From assembly GCA_963751245.1 (NCBI GenBank), contig CAVVTR010000008.1, positions 186,001 to 250,000 on the forward strand: 64,000 nt of DNA, in the 5' to 3' direction. The first letter of the stretch is position 1, and every line of letters starts with the position of its first letter. The stretch is from CAVVTR01 sp963751245 (GTDB lineage: Bacteria > Acidobacteriota > Thermoanaerobaculia > Thermoanaerobaculales > Thermoanaerobaculaceae). Below the pieces are notes generated by a model. The model saw nothing but the letters and a program-made list of their open reading frames with translations, ran no database searches and was not told where the DNA came from. Positions 29,988 through 38,000 of the stretch are shown here, in pieces. The translations under genes and the position numbers were made by a program.

Positions 29988-30712
29988 GCTTCACCGCCTC
30001 CGGGCAGGCGCACGCCCAGGGCCCGCAGCTGCGCGACGGCCTGCCGCCCCCATCCCCGGTTCGCGGCCGGGCTCGCCGGACTGGGATGCAGCACCTCGCC
30101 GACGCGCACGCCGGCCCCGTCCAGTGCGGCCTCGGCGCGAAGGCGCGCGAACCGGCCGAGGCCGACCACCAGGGCCGGCCTCAGCCACGCCACGCTCTCG
30201 CGGAGGGCGCGGTCGCACGCCTCCAGGAGCGGGCCGCGCTCGCCGGCGGGCAGCCGGTCCGGGGTGCGGTTGCGCCCCCCTGCCTCCAAGAACAGCAGCG
30301 GGCAGTAGTTGAGGACGAAGAACCGGGCGAAGAAGCGCTCGGGAGTGCCGAACAGCTCGCGTGCCCAGCCCCACACGCGGCGGCCGCTCACCTCGCTGCG
30401 GCGGCACGCGAACCCCTGTACCGGCCGCCGCGGGTGCTCCGGACTCGGCCGCCCCACGGGGGCCTCGATCCCCAGCCAGTCCCGCACCGCCGCCACCTCC
30501 CCGAACGGCACGCCCGTCTGGGCCATCCCCCAGGGGCCGGGGTTCATGCCCAGCAGGACGACCTCCTTCGGAGCGGCGCCGTACCGCCGCAGGTACGCCT
30601 CGTAGGGTGCCCAGGCGTAGCGCAGTGGGTCGTACACGAACGCCACCGGTTCCGCGAACGTCAGGCCCTCGACTTCCTCCGCCTGGCGGCGGGCCGCTCC
30701 GATCAGGTCCAT
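29984..30712 (-). CDS. SMUG1-type uracil-DNA glycosylase
   Basis: A 242-residue member of UDG superfamily family 3. 'VVLLGMNPGPWGMAQTGVPF' is the catalytic/water-activating motif with the GMNPGPxGMxQTGVPFG pattern of SMUG1, and 'LHPSPASPAANRGW' is the minor-groove intercalation motif. It excises uracil and oxidised pyrimidines from DNA. SMUG1 is mainly animal, with scattered bacterial members. ATG 30712 follows GAGGGG closely. The next gene is coupled by ATGA. Confidence 0.93.
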   Translation of the reverse strand: MDLIGAARRQAEEVEGLTFAEPVAFVYDPLRYAWAPYEAYLRRYGAAPKEVVLLGMNPGPWGMAQTGVPFGEVAAVRDWLGIEAPVGRPSPEHPRRPVQGFACRRSEVSGRRVWGWARELFGTPERFFARFFVLNYCPLLFLEAGGRNRTPDRLPAGERGPLLEACDRALRESVAWLRPALVVGLGRFARLRAEAALDGAGVRVGEVLHPSPASPAANRGWGRQAVAQLRALGVRLPGGGEA

Positions 30713-30792
30713 CGCCCCTCGCCCCCTTCCCTGGCGGGCGGCGGCGCCGCCCGTCGCCCCCCTCGCTCACGCCGGCGCCCGCGGCCGGCCCG

Positions 30793-30798
30793 TATACT
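30793..30798 (+). promoter_or_regulatory. -10 box of the PEBP gene
   Basis: TATACT, 16 bases before ATG 30815. The short leader contains GGGAG, so this unit uses a Shine-Dalgarno. Confidence 0.45.
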
Positions 30799-30814
30799 GG
30801 ATCGGGAGCATGCC

Positions 30815-31348
30815 ATGGGACGAGGGTGCCTGAAAAGCGCCGGCCTCCTCGCGGCGGCGGCGCTGCTGGCCCCGGCGGCGGGCCGCGGCGCCGGAGGGGC
30901 GCTGTCGGTCGGGTCGCCGGCCTTCGCCGAGGGCGAGGCGATCCCCGTGGAGTACACCGCCGACGGGCGCGACCTCTCCCCGCCCCTGACCATCACCGGC
31001 GTGCCCTCCGGGGCGGCCGGCCTCGCCCTGACCATGACCGATCCCGACGCGCCCGGCAGGGTGTGGGTTCACTGGGTAGCGTGGAACATCCCGGCCGGGA
31101 CCGCGCGCATTCCGGCGGGAGAGCTCCCCGAGGGCTCCGCCGAAGGAAGGAACAGCTGGGGGCGGTCCGGCTACGGCGGCCCGGAACCGCCGCCGGGTCA
31201 GACCCACCGCTACGTCTTCACGGTGCTCGCCCTCGACACCCCGCTTCATCTCCCGGCCCAGGCCGGCCTGAGCGACCTGCTCCGGGCGGCGGAGGGGCAC
31301 GTCCTCGCCACCGCCCGCCTGACGGGTCGCTACGGACCTCGCCGATGA
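30815..31348 (+). CDS. Exported PEBP family protein (YbhB/YbcL-like)
   Basis: A 177-residue protein with a signal peptide (MGRGCLKSAGLLAAAALLAPAAG) and a Raf-kinase-inhibitor-like PEBP domain: 'IPVEYTADGRDLSPPLTI', 'LTMTDPDAPGRVWVHWVAWN' and 'YGGPEPPPGQTHRYVFTVLAL' regions are the ligand-pocket motifs. Bacterial members bind phosphorylated ligands; their role is unclear. It overlaps the ferredoxin gene by ATGA (31345-31348). Confidence 0.92.
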   Translation: MGRGCLKSAGLLAAAALLAPAAGRGAGGALSVGSPAFAEGEAIPVEYTADGRDLSPPLTITGVPSGAAGLALTMTDPDAPGRVWVHWVAWNIPAGTARIPAGELPEGSAEGRNSWGRSGYGGPEPPPGQTHRYVFTVLALDTPLHLPAQAGLSDLLRAAEGHVLATARLTGRYGPRR

Positions 31349-31752
31349 AGCCGGAGGCCACGGTCCCTCCCGCACCGGTCCCCGAGGGAGACGGCGCCCG
31401 CCGCGCCGCCGAGGCCATCGGAGTACGGTACGCCCGCCGGCACATCTTCCTCTGCTGCGACCAGACCACGCCCCGGTGCAGCTCGCGGGAGCGCTCCCTG
31501 GAGGCGTGGCGCTTCCTCAAGGTCAGGCTGCGTGAGCTGGGGCTCTCGGAACAGGGCGGGGTGCTGCGGAGCAAGGCGAACTGCCTGCGCATCTGCGCCG
31601 ACGGCCCCGTGGCGGTGGTCTACCCCGAGGGCACCTGGTACCGTGGCTGCGATCCGGAGGTGCTGGAGCGGATCATCCAGGAGCACCTCATCGCCGGCCG
31701 CCCGGTGGCCTCGCACCTCATCGCCGTACGTCCCCTCGGCCCGCAGGGCTGA
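31345..31752 (+). CDS. Thioredoxin-like [2Fe-2S] ferredoxin
   Basis: A 135-residue protein of the thioredoxin-like ferredoxin family. The cysteines are in 'HIFLCCDQTTPRCSS' and 'KANCLRICADGPVAVVYPEG', matching the two-pair arrangement that binds one [2Fe-2S] cluster, and the 'VAVVYPEGTWYRGCDPE' ending is typical of the cyanobacterial/actinobacterial ferredoxin-like clade. The role is in electron transfer; its partner is unknown. Convergent overlap of 35 bases with the acyl-CoA dehydrogenase gene. Confidence 0.9.
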   Translation: MKPEATVPPAPVPEGDGARRAAEAIGVRYARRHIFLCCDQTTPRCSSRERSLEAWRFLKVRLRELGLSEQGGVLRSKANCLRICADGPVAVVYPEGTWYRGCDPEVLERIIQEHLIAGRPVASHLIAVRPLGPQG

Positions 31753-33664
31753 TCGGGACGACCTCAGCTCGCCCTGCGCCGGGGTGCCGCGGACGTTGCT
31801 CCGGGCGGACCGCGGGCACGGGTCTGAGGTCCTCGGACGAGCATCCCAGGCCGAAGATGCGGTCCTCCAGCCAGGCGTGCTCCCCGTCCAGCACCCGGCG
31901 CCCCACCCGGGTCTTCAGCACGTCGTCGTTGTGCCACAGCTCGCGGAACAGCCGGCGGACCGCGCGGCGGCTGTTGGCGCACGCCAGGATCGCGAGCTCC
32001 AGAGCACCCGCCGCGGCGGGATCGCCGACGCGCCGGAGCTGATGGGCCCGGGCCGCGGTGGCGGTGATGACGAACAGCTCGTCGGCGACGTCCACCGCCC
32101 GGAACAGGAAAGCCTGCTTGCGCTCGAGCCCGGCGCGGTAGGCCACCATGCCGTGGAACACCTCCCGGGCGAGCCTCCGGCTGGCGCGGTGGACGAAGCG
32201 CAGGTAGGGCGCGAGCCGCCCGTAGCGCTCATACCTCGGCCAGCGGCCCCACCCCAGCCACCGGCTCGGGTACCACCAGGCGTAGAACGCCGCGATGCGG
32301 GGCAGCGCGGCGAGCCTGGCCGCGGTGCCCGCCGCGGGGTCGACCAGCACGCCGGCGACCTGAAGATGCCTGTCCACGGCCTCCCTGGCCATGAACAGGT
32401 GCATGATCTCGCTGGAGCCCTCGAAGATGCGGTTGATCCTGGAGTCGCGCAGCAGCCGCTCGACACCGATGCCGACCTCGCCGCGGCCGGCCAGCGACGC
32501 CTCGGTCTCGTAGCCGCGGCCCCCGCGGATCTGGAGCGTGTCGTCGACCACCCCCCAGCCCCGCGTCGAGTTCCACTCCTTGGCCGCGGCCGCCTCCAGG
32601 CGGATATCGTACCGCCCGCGGTCCGCCATCTCCGAGGCCAGGTCCGAGACGGACTCCATGGCGAACGCCGTGGCCGCCATGTCGGCGAGCTTGTGGGTGA
32701 CGGCCTCGTGGCGCCCCACCGGCTGGCCCCACTGCACCCTCGCCAGCGCCCACTTGCGAGCGATCTCCAGACACTGCTTGGCCGTCCCCGCGGTGGCCGC
32801 CGGCAGGGTGAGCCGTCCCGTGTTGAGGGTCACGAGGGCGATCTTCAGGCCCTTGCCCTCCTCCCCAACCAGGTTCTCCCGCGGCACCTGCACGTCGTGA
32901 AAGCTGATCTGGCCGTTGGCCAGCGCCTTGAGGCCCATGAAGCGGCAGCGGTGCTCCACTGCGACCCCCTCCCAGCCGGCCTCGACGACGAAGGCGCTGA
33001 TGGCGTCGGTGGCGGGGTTCCGGGCCATCACAACGAAGAGCTCGGCGATGGTGCCGTTGGTGGTCCACAGCTTCTCCCCGTTGAGGACGAAGTACCGGCC
33101 GTCGGCCGTGGGCTCGGCGGTGGTGGTGAGCCGGGCGGGGTCCGAGCCCACCGACGTCTCGGTGAGGGCGAAGGCGGACACGGCGCCCCGCGCGCACCGC
33201 GGCAGGTACCTCTTCTTCTGCTCCTCGGTGCCGAAGAGCTTGAGCGGCTGCGGCACGCCGATGGACTGGTGCGCCGACAGCAGAGCGGTGATGTTGCCGT
33301 CGTAGCTGCCCAGCAGCTCCATGACGCGGTTGTACTCGACCTGCGAGAACCCGAGCCCCCCGTACTCCCTCGGGATCTTCATCCCGAACGCCCCGAGGCG
33401 CGCGAGCCCCGCGAGCACCTCGCGCGGGTACTCCCCGCTGTCGTCGATGGCGCCCGGATCCACCTTTTCGGCCAGGAACGAGCGCAGCCGCCCGTAGAAC
33501 TCCGTGAACTCGGGGCGGTCCCCCTGTCCGAGCGGGAACGGATCCACCAGATCGAGCCGGAAGGTGCCCAGGAACAGCTCCCGCATGAAGCTCGGCCTGT
33601 CCCACTCCGTCTGCCGGGAGGCCTCGGCGACCCGCCTCGAGCGCTGCTCCTCGGTGCCTGCCAT
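31718..33664 (-). CDS. Long acyl-CoA dehydrogenase family protein
   Basis: A 648-residue ACAD. N-terminal ('MKIPREYGGLGFSQVEYN'), middle ('FALTETSVGSDPARLTTTA', FAD/substrate binding) and C-terminal ('INRIFEGSSEIMHLFMAR') domains are present; an additional 190-residue C-terminal helical domain gives the VLCAD/ACAD9-like size. The glutamate region 'RIFEGSSEIM' fits long-chain enzymes. It oxidises fatty acyl-CoA to enoyl-CoA, passing electrons to ETF. ATG 33664 has GGGGG about 8 bases upstream. It is downstream of the dehydrogenase-like gene, after a 126-base gap. Confidence 0.9.
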   Translation of the reverse strand: MAGTEEQRSRRVAEASRQTEWDRPSFMRELFLGTFRLDLVDPFPLGQGDRPEFTEFYGRLRSFLAEKVDPGAIDDSGEYPREVLAGLARLGAFGMKIPREYGGLGFSQVEYNRVMELLGSYDGNITALLSAHQSIGVPQPLKLFGTEEQKKRYLPRCARGAVSAFALTETSVGSDPARLTTTAEPTADGRYFVLNGEKLWTTNGTIAELFVVMARNPATDAISAFVVEAGWEGVAVEHRCRFMGLKALANGQISFHDVQVPRENLVGEEGKGLKIALVTLNTGRLTLPAATAGTAKQCLEIARKWALARVQWGQPVGRHEAVTHKLADMAATAFAMESVSDLASEMADRGRYDIRLEAAAAKEWNSTRGWGVVDDTLQIRGGRGYETEASLAGRGEVGIGVERLLRDSRINRIFEGSSEIMHLFMAREAVDRHLQVAGVLVDPAAGTAARLAALPRIAAFYAWWYPSRWLGWGRWPRYERYGRLAPYLRFVHRASRRLAREVFHGMVAYRAGLERKQAFLFRAVDVADELFVITATAARAHQLRRVGDPAAAGALELAILACANSRRAVRRLFRELWHNDDVLKTRVGRRVLDGEHAWLEDRIFGLGCSSEDLRPVPAVRPEQRPRHPGAGRAEVVPISPAGRGDVRR

Positions 33665-33790
33665 GTCCACCGCCCCCTTCCGGGTTCGCAGCCCGCCCGA
33701 GCGGACGGGGGGGCGGCAGTGGACGGGCGAAGACCCGCAAATTCCAACGTCGAAACTACTTGCGTGATTCCGCCGCGAGGCGCTCCGGTC

Positions 33791-35014
33791 TCAGAACGCC
33801 AGGCCGGCGGCTTCGGCCACTGCCTTCAGTCTGCCGTGGAGCCCGGACAGGGCGTCGCGCACCTCGGGACCGAGCCGCCGCGGCGAGGGGAACACCCCCC
33901 ACTCCAGCCGGGCCGGCCCGCCGAAGTAGATCCCGTCGAGGAACACGCTGGCCAGCGCCCCCCTGCCCGACAGGAGACGCGGGAGCATGAGCGCCACCGA
34001 GGACACCGCGGGGCCGACGTAGGGCAGGAACCCGATGTCGCGGATCCGGTAGTTGCCCCCCCGCGCCGCTTCGGTGAGCACCCGCGAGCGCTCGGGGACG
34101 GGGCGCTGCACGTCGTCGAAAACCAGCACCTCGTGGCTGTGGGGCCCGAACGCCGCGCCCCGGCGCCGCACGGCGTCCTCCCACCCCCGCTCCCGGGCGG
34201 CCGCCAGCGCCCTCGCCCACATCACCCCAAGGGCGAGCCCGCCGATCCGCTCCGGTGCGAGCCCCTCGCCGGTGAAGCGGCCGCCCGACCCGCCGTTGCT
34301 GTCCTTGAACGCCGCCTGGGCCAGCAGCTCGACGGGGTCGGAAACGACGAGGAAGAGCCCCGAGAACCCCGCCTTCGCCGCGGCGGCGAGGGCGTCGCCG
34401 AGGATGGCCCGGTTGGGCTCGAGCTGCACCATGCGGACCTCGCCGGCGGTCCCCAGCGGCGGCACGGCCGCCGCCGCCGCGAACAGGAACACGTCGCATG
34501 AGGCCATGATCTCGTCCAGCCCCGCAAGGCGCAGGGCGGGACGGGGCGCGCCGTTACCGAACTCGATGACGGCGCCGAGCTCCAGCAGCCATCGCTCGGC
34601 GTTGGCCGGGTCCGCGTCGTGGAGCAGGAGCTCGCCGATGCCCGAGGCGGTCCCGGGCAGCGACATGAGGACGGTGGCGGCGGTGCCGCCCACGCGTCCC
34701 AGCCCGGCGATGCCGACCCTCGTTCCCTCCCTCGGGGGCGCCGCGAGCCGCCTCAGGTAGCGGGGCAGCGCGGGCACCCCGGGCAGGTACGTCCACCCCG
34801 GCGCCGCCGGGACACGGGACCACAGCGCGGCGGCCCCCCCCCGCGGGCGCCAGCCGGGCGGCGCGATCCACGGCTCGCGGGTCGCGTCGCCACGCCGCGG
34901 GTGGAGGATCACCTCGGGGTCCCGCAGCGAACGGCGGCGCTGGGGCCACCCCACCGCCTCCGCCGTCGTACCGTCGTCCGCCAGTGCCGCCCGCCCGTTG
35001 CCGAACAGGGTCAC
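33791..35014 (-). CDS. Degenerate lactate/malate-dehydrogenase-like protein
   Basis: A 407-residue protein. About the first 95 residues have no recognised domain. Then follows an LDH/MDH-type Rossmann fold: 'VGIAGLGRVGGTAATVL' (GxGxxG) and 'ELLLHDADPANAERWLLELG' with the Asp that selects NAD. The second half keeps the His motif as 'FGPHSHEVLVF', but the usual 'TNPVD' is 'VVSDPVELL', and the region expected to hold 'LDxxR' reads 'LALGVMWARAL', so the catalytic Asp and substrate Arg seem lost. GTG 35014 overlaps the stop of the 1620-residue gene (GTGA), so the two are co-translated. Confidence 0.7.
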   Translation of the reverse strand: MTLFGNGRAALADDGTTAEAVGWPQRRRSLRDPEVILHPRRGDATREPWIAPPGWRPRGGAAALWSRVPAAPGWTYLPGVPALPRYLRRLAAPPREGTRVGIAGLGRVGGTAATVLMSLPGTASGIGELLLHDADPANAERWLLELGAVIEFGNGAPRPALRLAGLDEIMASCDVFLFAAAAAVPPLGTAGEVRMVQLEPNRAILGDALAAAAKAGFSGLFLVVSDPVELLAQAAFKDSNGGSGGRFTGEGLAPERIGGLALGVMWARALAAARERGWEDAVRRRGAAFGPHSHEVLVFDDVQRPVPERSRVLTEAARGGNYRIRDIGFLPYVGPAVSSVALMLPRLLSGRGALASVFLDGIYFGGPARLEWGVFPSPRRLGPEVRDALSGLHGRLKAVAEAAGLAF

Positions 35015-38000
35015 GGAGCTCTCCACCGGGTCCGGTGCGTCTCGTGACGCTCCGGGTGCAGCCTCGCCAGGGCCTCCATGTCGTCCTCCAGGAGCTCGCT
35101 GGGCACGCTGTCCCGGGGGGGGAGGAACCCTCGCGGGAGCGGCGGACACCGGGGCGTCCGCACCACCGCGCTGAGGTCGCGGAGGCTCAGGATCCTGCCC
35201 TCCGTCGCGCGGAACGCCTCTTCCAGCGTCTCCAGCAGCCGCCGCGTATGATCGAGGACCAGTCGTGAGAAGTCCAGAGCGGCCTCGCCGTCGAGCCCCA
35301 TGGGGTGCGGGTGGTGGTACGGGAGGCAGTCGTTGAGGGAGGGCCGGAGCGAGCCGATCTCCAGGGGCTCCCTCCCCAGGATGCTCCAGCCTCCGAGATA
35401 GGGCATCAGCGCGCTCTCGCGCACAACGCCGTGCCAGCGTGGAACAACGGACCCACAGCGGTGCGGGATGCCCTGGAGGTGCAGCGCGGCATGGGCCGCG
35501 GAGCTGGTGACGCCGATCAGGACCTCGCGGAGGGCGACCCCCGCGACCCTCGCCGCCGCCTGCACCTGGAGCACCGGCGCCTCGTGCTCCAGGAAGGGGA
35601 CGAGGAGCACCGCGTCCCGGCCCAGCTCCCGGGCGGTGTGGAGCTGCATCTCCAGCTCCGGGCTGCCCACAGACGCGTGGACACCGCCCTCGTAGCCCTG
35701 CCAGGTGAGGAATCGCTCCAGGTCCAGCGCCAGGGTGGGCGTGTCGGAGATGAGGTCGCGGTAGAACTGCGGCCCGAGGCCCAGGACCACCCACTGCCGG
35801 CTCGGCGGCGCGGAGGCGAGGCGCTCCCTCGCCCACTCCACGACCATGCGCTTGGTCTCGCGCTCGTAGACCTGCAGCAGGGCGTCCCCGGGGCGGCGCC
35901 GCGCGAAGTAGGCGGCGAGGCTGCCCCGTCCCTCGGCGATGACCCTCACCACCCCCGGATCCGCGAGGTAGAGGGGCTGCAGCACCTGCTCCAGGTCCCA
36001 CACCAGGACGGTGGGCTCCGTGAGCCTGACCGCCGCCCAGCGCGACCGCCCGGAGTCGTCGCCGTCCTGGCGGTCGGCGAGCCAGGAGAAACCGCACTCC
36101 TGGAGGAGGCGCCACAGCTGCGGGGCGGACGCCTCCACGAGGGCGGTGAGGCCGAACAGGAGCCCCGCGTCGAGCCACCGCGCCATGACCCGGGAGAGCA
36201 GCGTCGCGTAGGCGAAGGAGTCGTCCCCGCCGGGCGCCGAGGCGAAGACGTCCGCGAGGGCTCCGAGCCCGACGAGACGCTTTTCCGGCAGCAGGGCGAG
36301 CTCCCTGTCGCCGAGCTCGACCGGAAGCGCCGCCGCCGCCACCTCGCGCCAGGACAGGGCCGCCGCCACGGTCTCGTGCTCCCGGGTCGCGAGGGTACAG
36401 GTCTCGCACCGGCGCCCGGTCCAGCGGGCCGCGGGAGGCAGGGACTCGATGCGGACGTCGAGGTGGAGGGCGCGAGGCAGACTGGCCAGGCCGCGTCGCA
36501 CGGTCAGGGCGAATCGCGGCGCCCGCACCGAGTCCTTGAGCGAGGGGTAGCGGACGTAGAGCCGCCGCTCCTGCAGCGTCCGCGCCACCAGCGGGTCGCA
36601 CATGCCGTCGAGATCGCCCCCCCGGTCCAGGGCGGCCCGCAGCGACGTCGACGACACCGTCCGGGCGCGCGGCTCCAGGTGCACGACCTGGACGCCGCTC
36701 CGGAACCAGCCGAGCCGCTCCTCCCAGGCCCGGGACCGGTGGCTCTCCCGCACCACCACCAGGTGCGGAAGGTCCCAGATCGGCCCCGCGGGGTCCCGGT
36801 AGGCGCTGGCCCCCTCCAGTACGTCCGTACCCACCACGACCCACACGTCGCGGTGCCCGAGGCGCCGGCGGAGCAGGCGCACGCTGCGCGGGTTGGCCAG
36901 GTTCACGGGGGGCTCGAAGGGGGCCTCGAACGCCTCCGGGATCGACGCCAGCGCCATCCACGCCAGGGTACGGCGGATCTGCCTCGGCTGGGCGTGCTTC
37001 CGCCAGGAGTAGTCGTCCACCTGCACCAGCACCTCGTCGAGATGGCCCAGCACGCGGGTGACCACCTCCGCGTGGGCCGAGGTGAACGGGTCGAAGGTGC
37101 CGGGAAGAAAGCCCACCGAGGGCCGCTGCGCGAACCGGACCCGCGGCCGGGCCCGGGCGGTGGCGCGGTCCAGGTGGTTGAGGGCGGAAGCGATGAGGAG
37201 GAAGCGCCCCTGTTCCCCCGGGACGTGGGTGACCAGGGACAGAACGCTCTTGGTGATCATGCCCAGAAGCCCCGTCAACCGGCCGTCCCCGGGGGTCTGC
37301 CCGGACAGCCGGTCGAGGACCATGCCGATCTGGGCGAAGCCCTCGTGGACGATGGTCTCGCGGGTCTCGGCGAGGGCGCCGAGCAGCATCCCCGCCAGAC
37401 GCCGCAGCGCATCCCCATCGAGCCGGTCGGGGGTCAGCGACGAGATGACCCAGCCGACGCTCTGCAGGAGCAACCGCTGCAGCGGCTCCGCGCCGCGGCG
37501 TACATGGAGCTCGATGTCGTCCAGGGCCTCGAGGAACTCCTGCTCCGGCAGGCTGGCCACCACCGCCCCGAGGAAACGGGGGATGTACCTGGTGATCGCC
37601 TCGGCGTCCAGCTGCAGCGAGCGGACGAGCTCCACCGCGAGGTCGTTGCGCTGGGGCACGGTGAGGACGTCGTTGAGCGCCAGCAGGCACCTCCCGGCGT
37701 GGAAGCGGGCGCCCTCCACCCGGCTGACCTTGAGCACGTTGGCGAGGTGGGCGGCGACCTCCGCGGCGAAGTGGGCCTCGGGGTCCTGGCCGCTCGCCAC
37801 CCGCGCCATCACCGAGGCGAGGAGGTAGTCGCAGTTGACCTTCTTCTCCACCCAGCCGACGCGCGCCTTGAGGTTGCGCAGCAGCACCTCGCGCACCGGG
37901 AAGCGGCCGGACTCCCGCATCTCGCGGCAGCGCTCCGCGACCCGGCGCCGTCCCGTGAGGGTGGCGAGCTCGTCGAGGAGGTACAGCTCCGCGACCAGCA

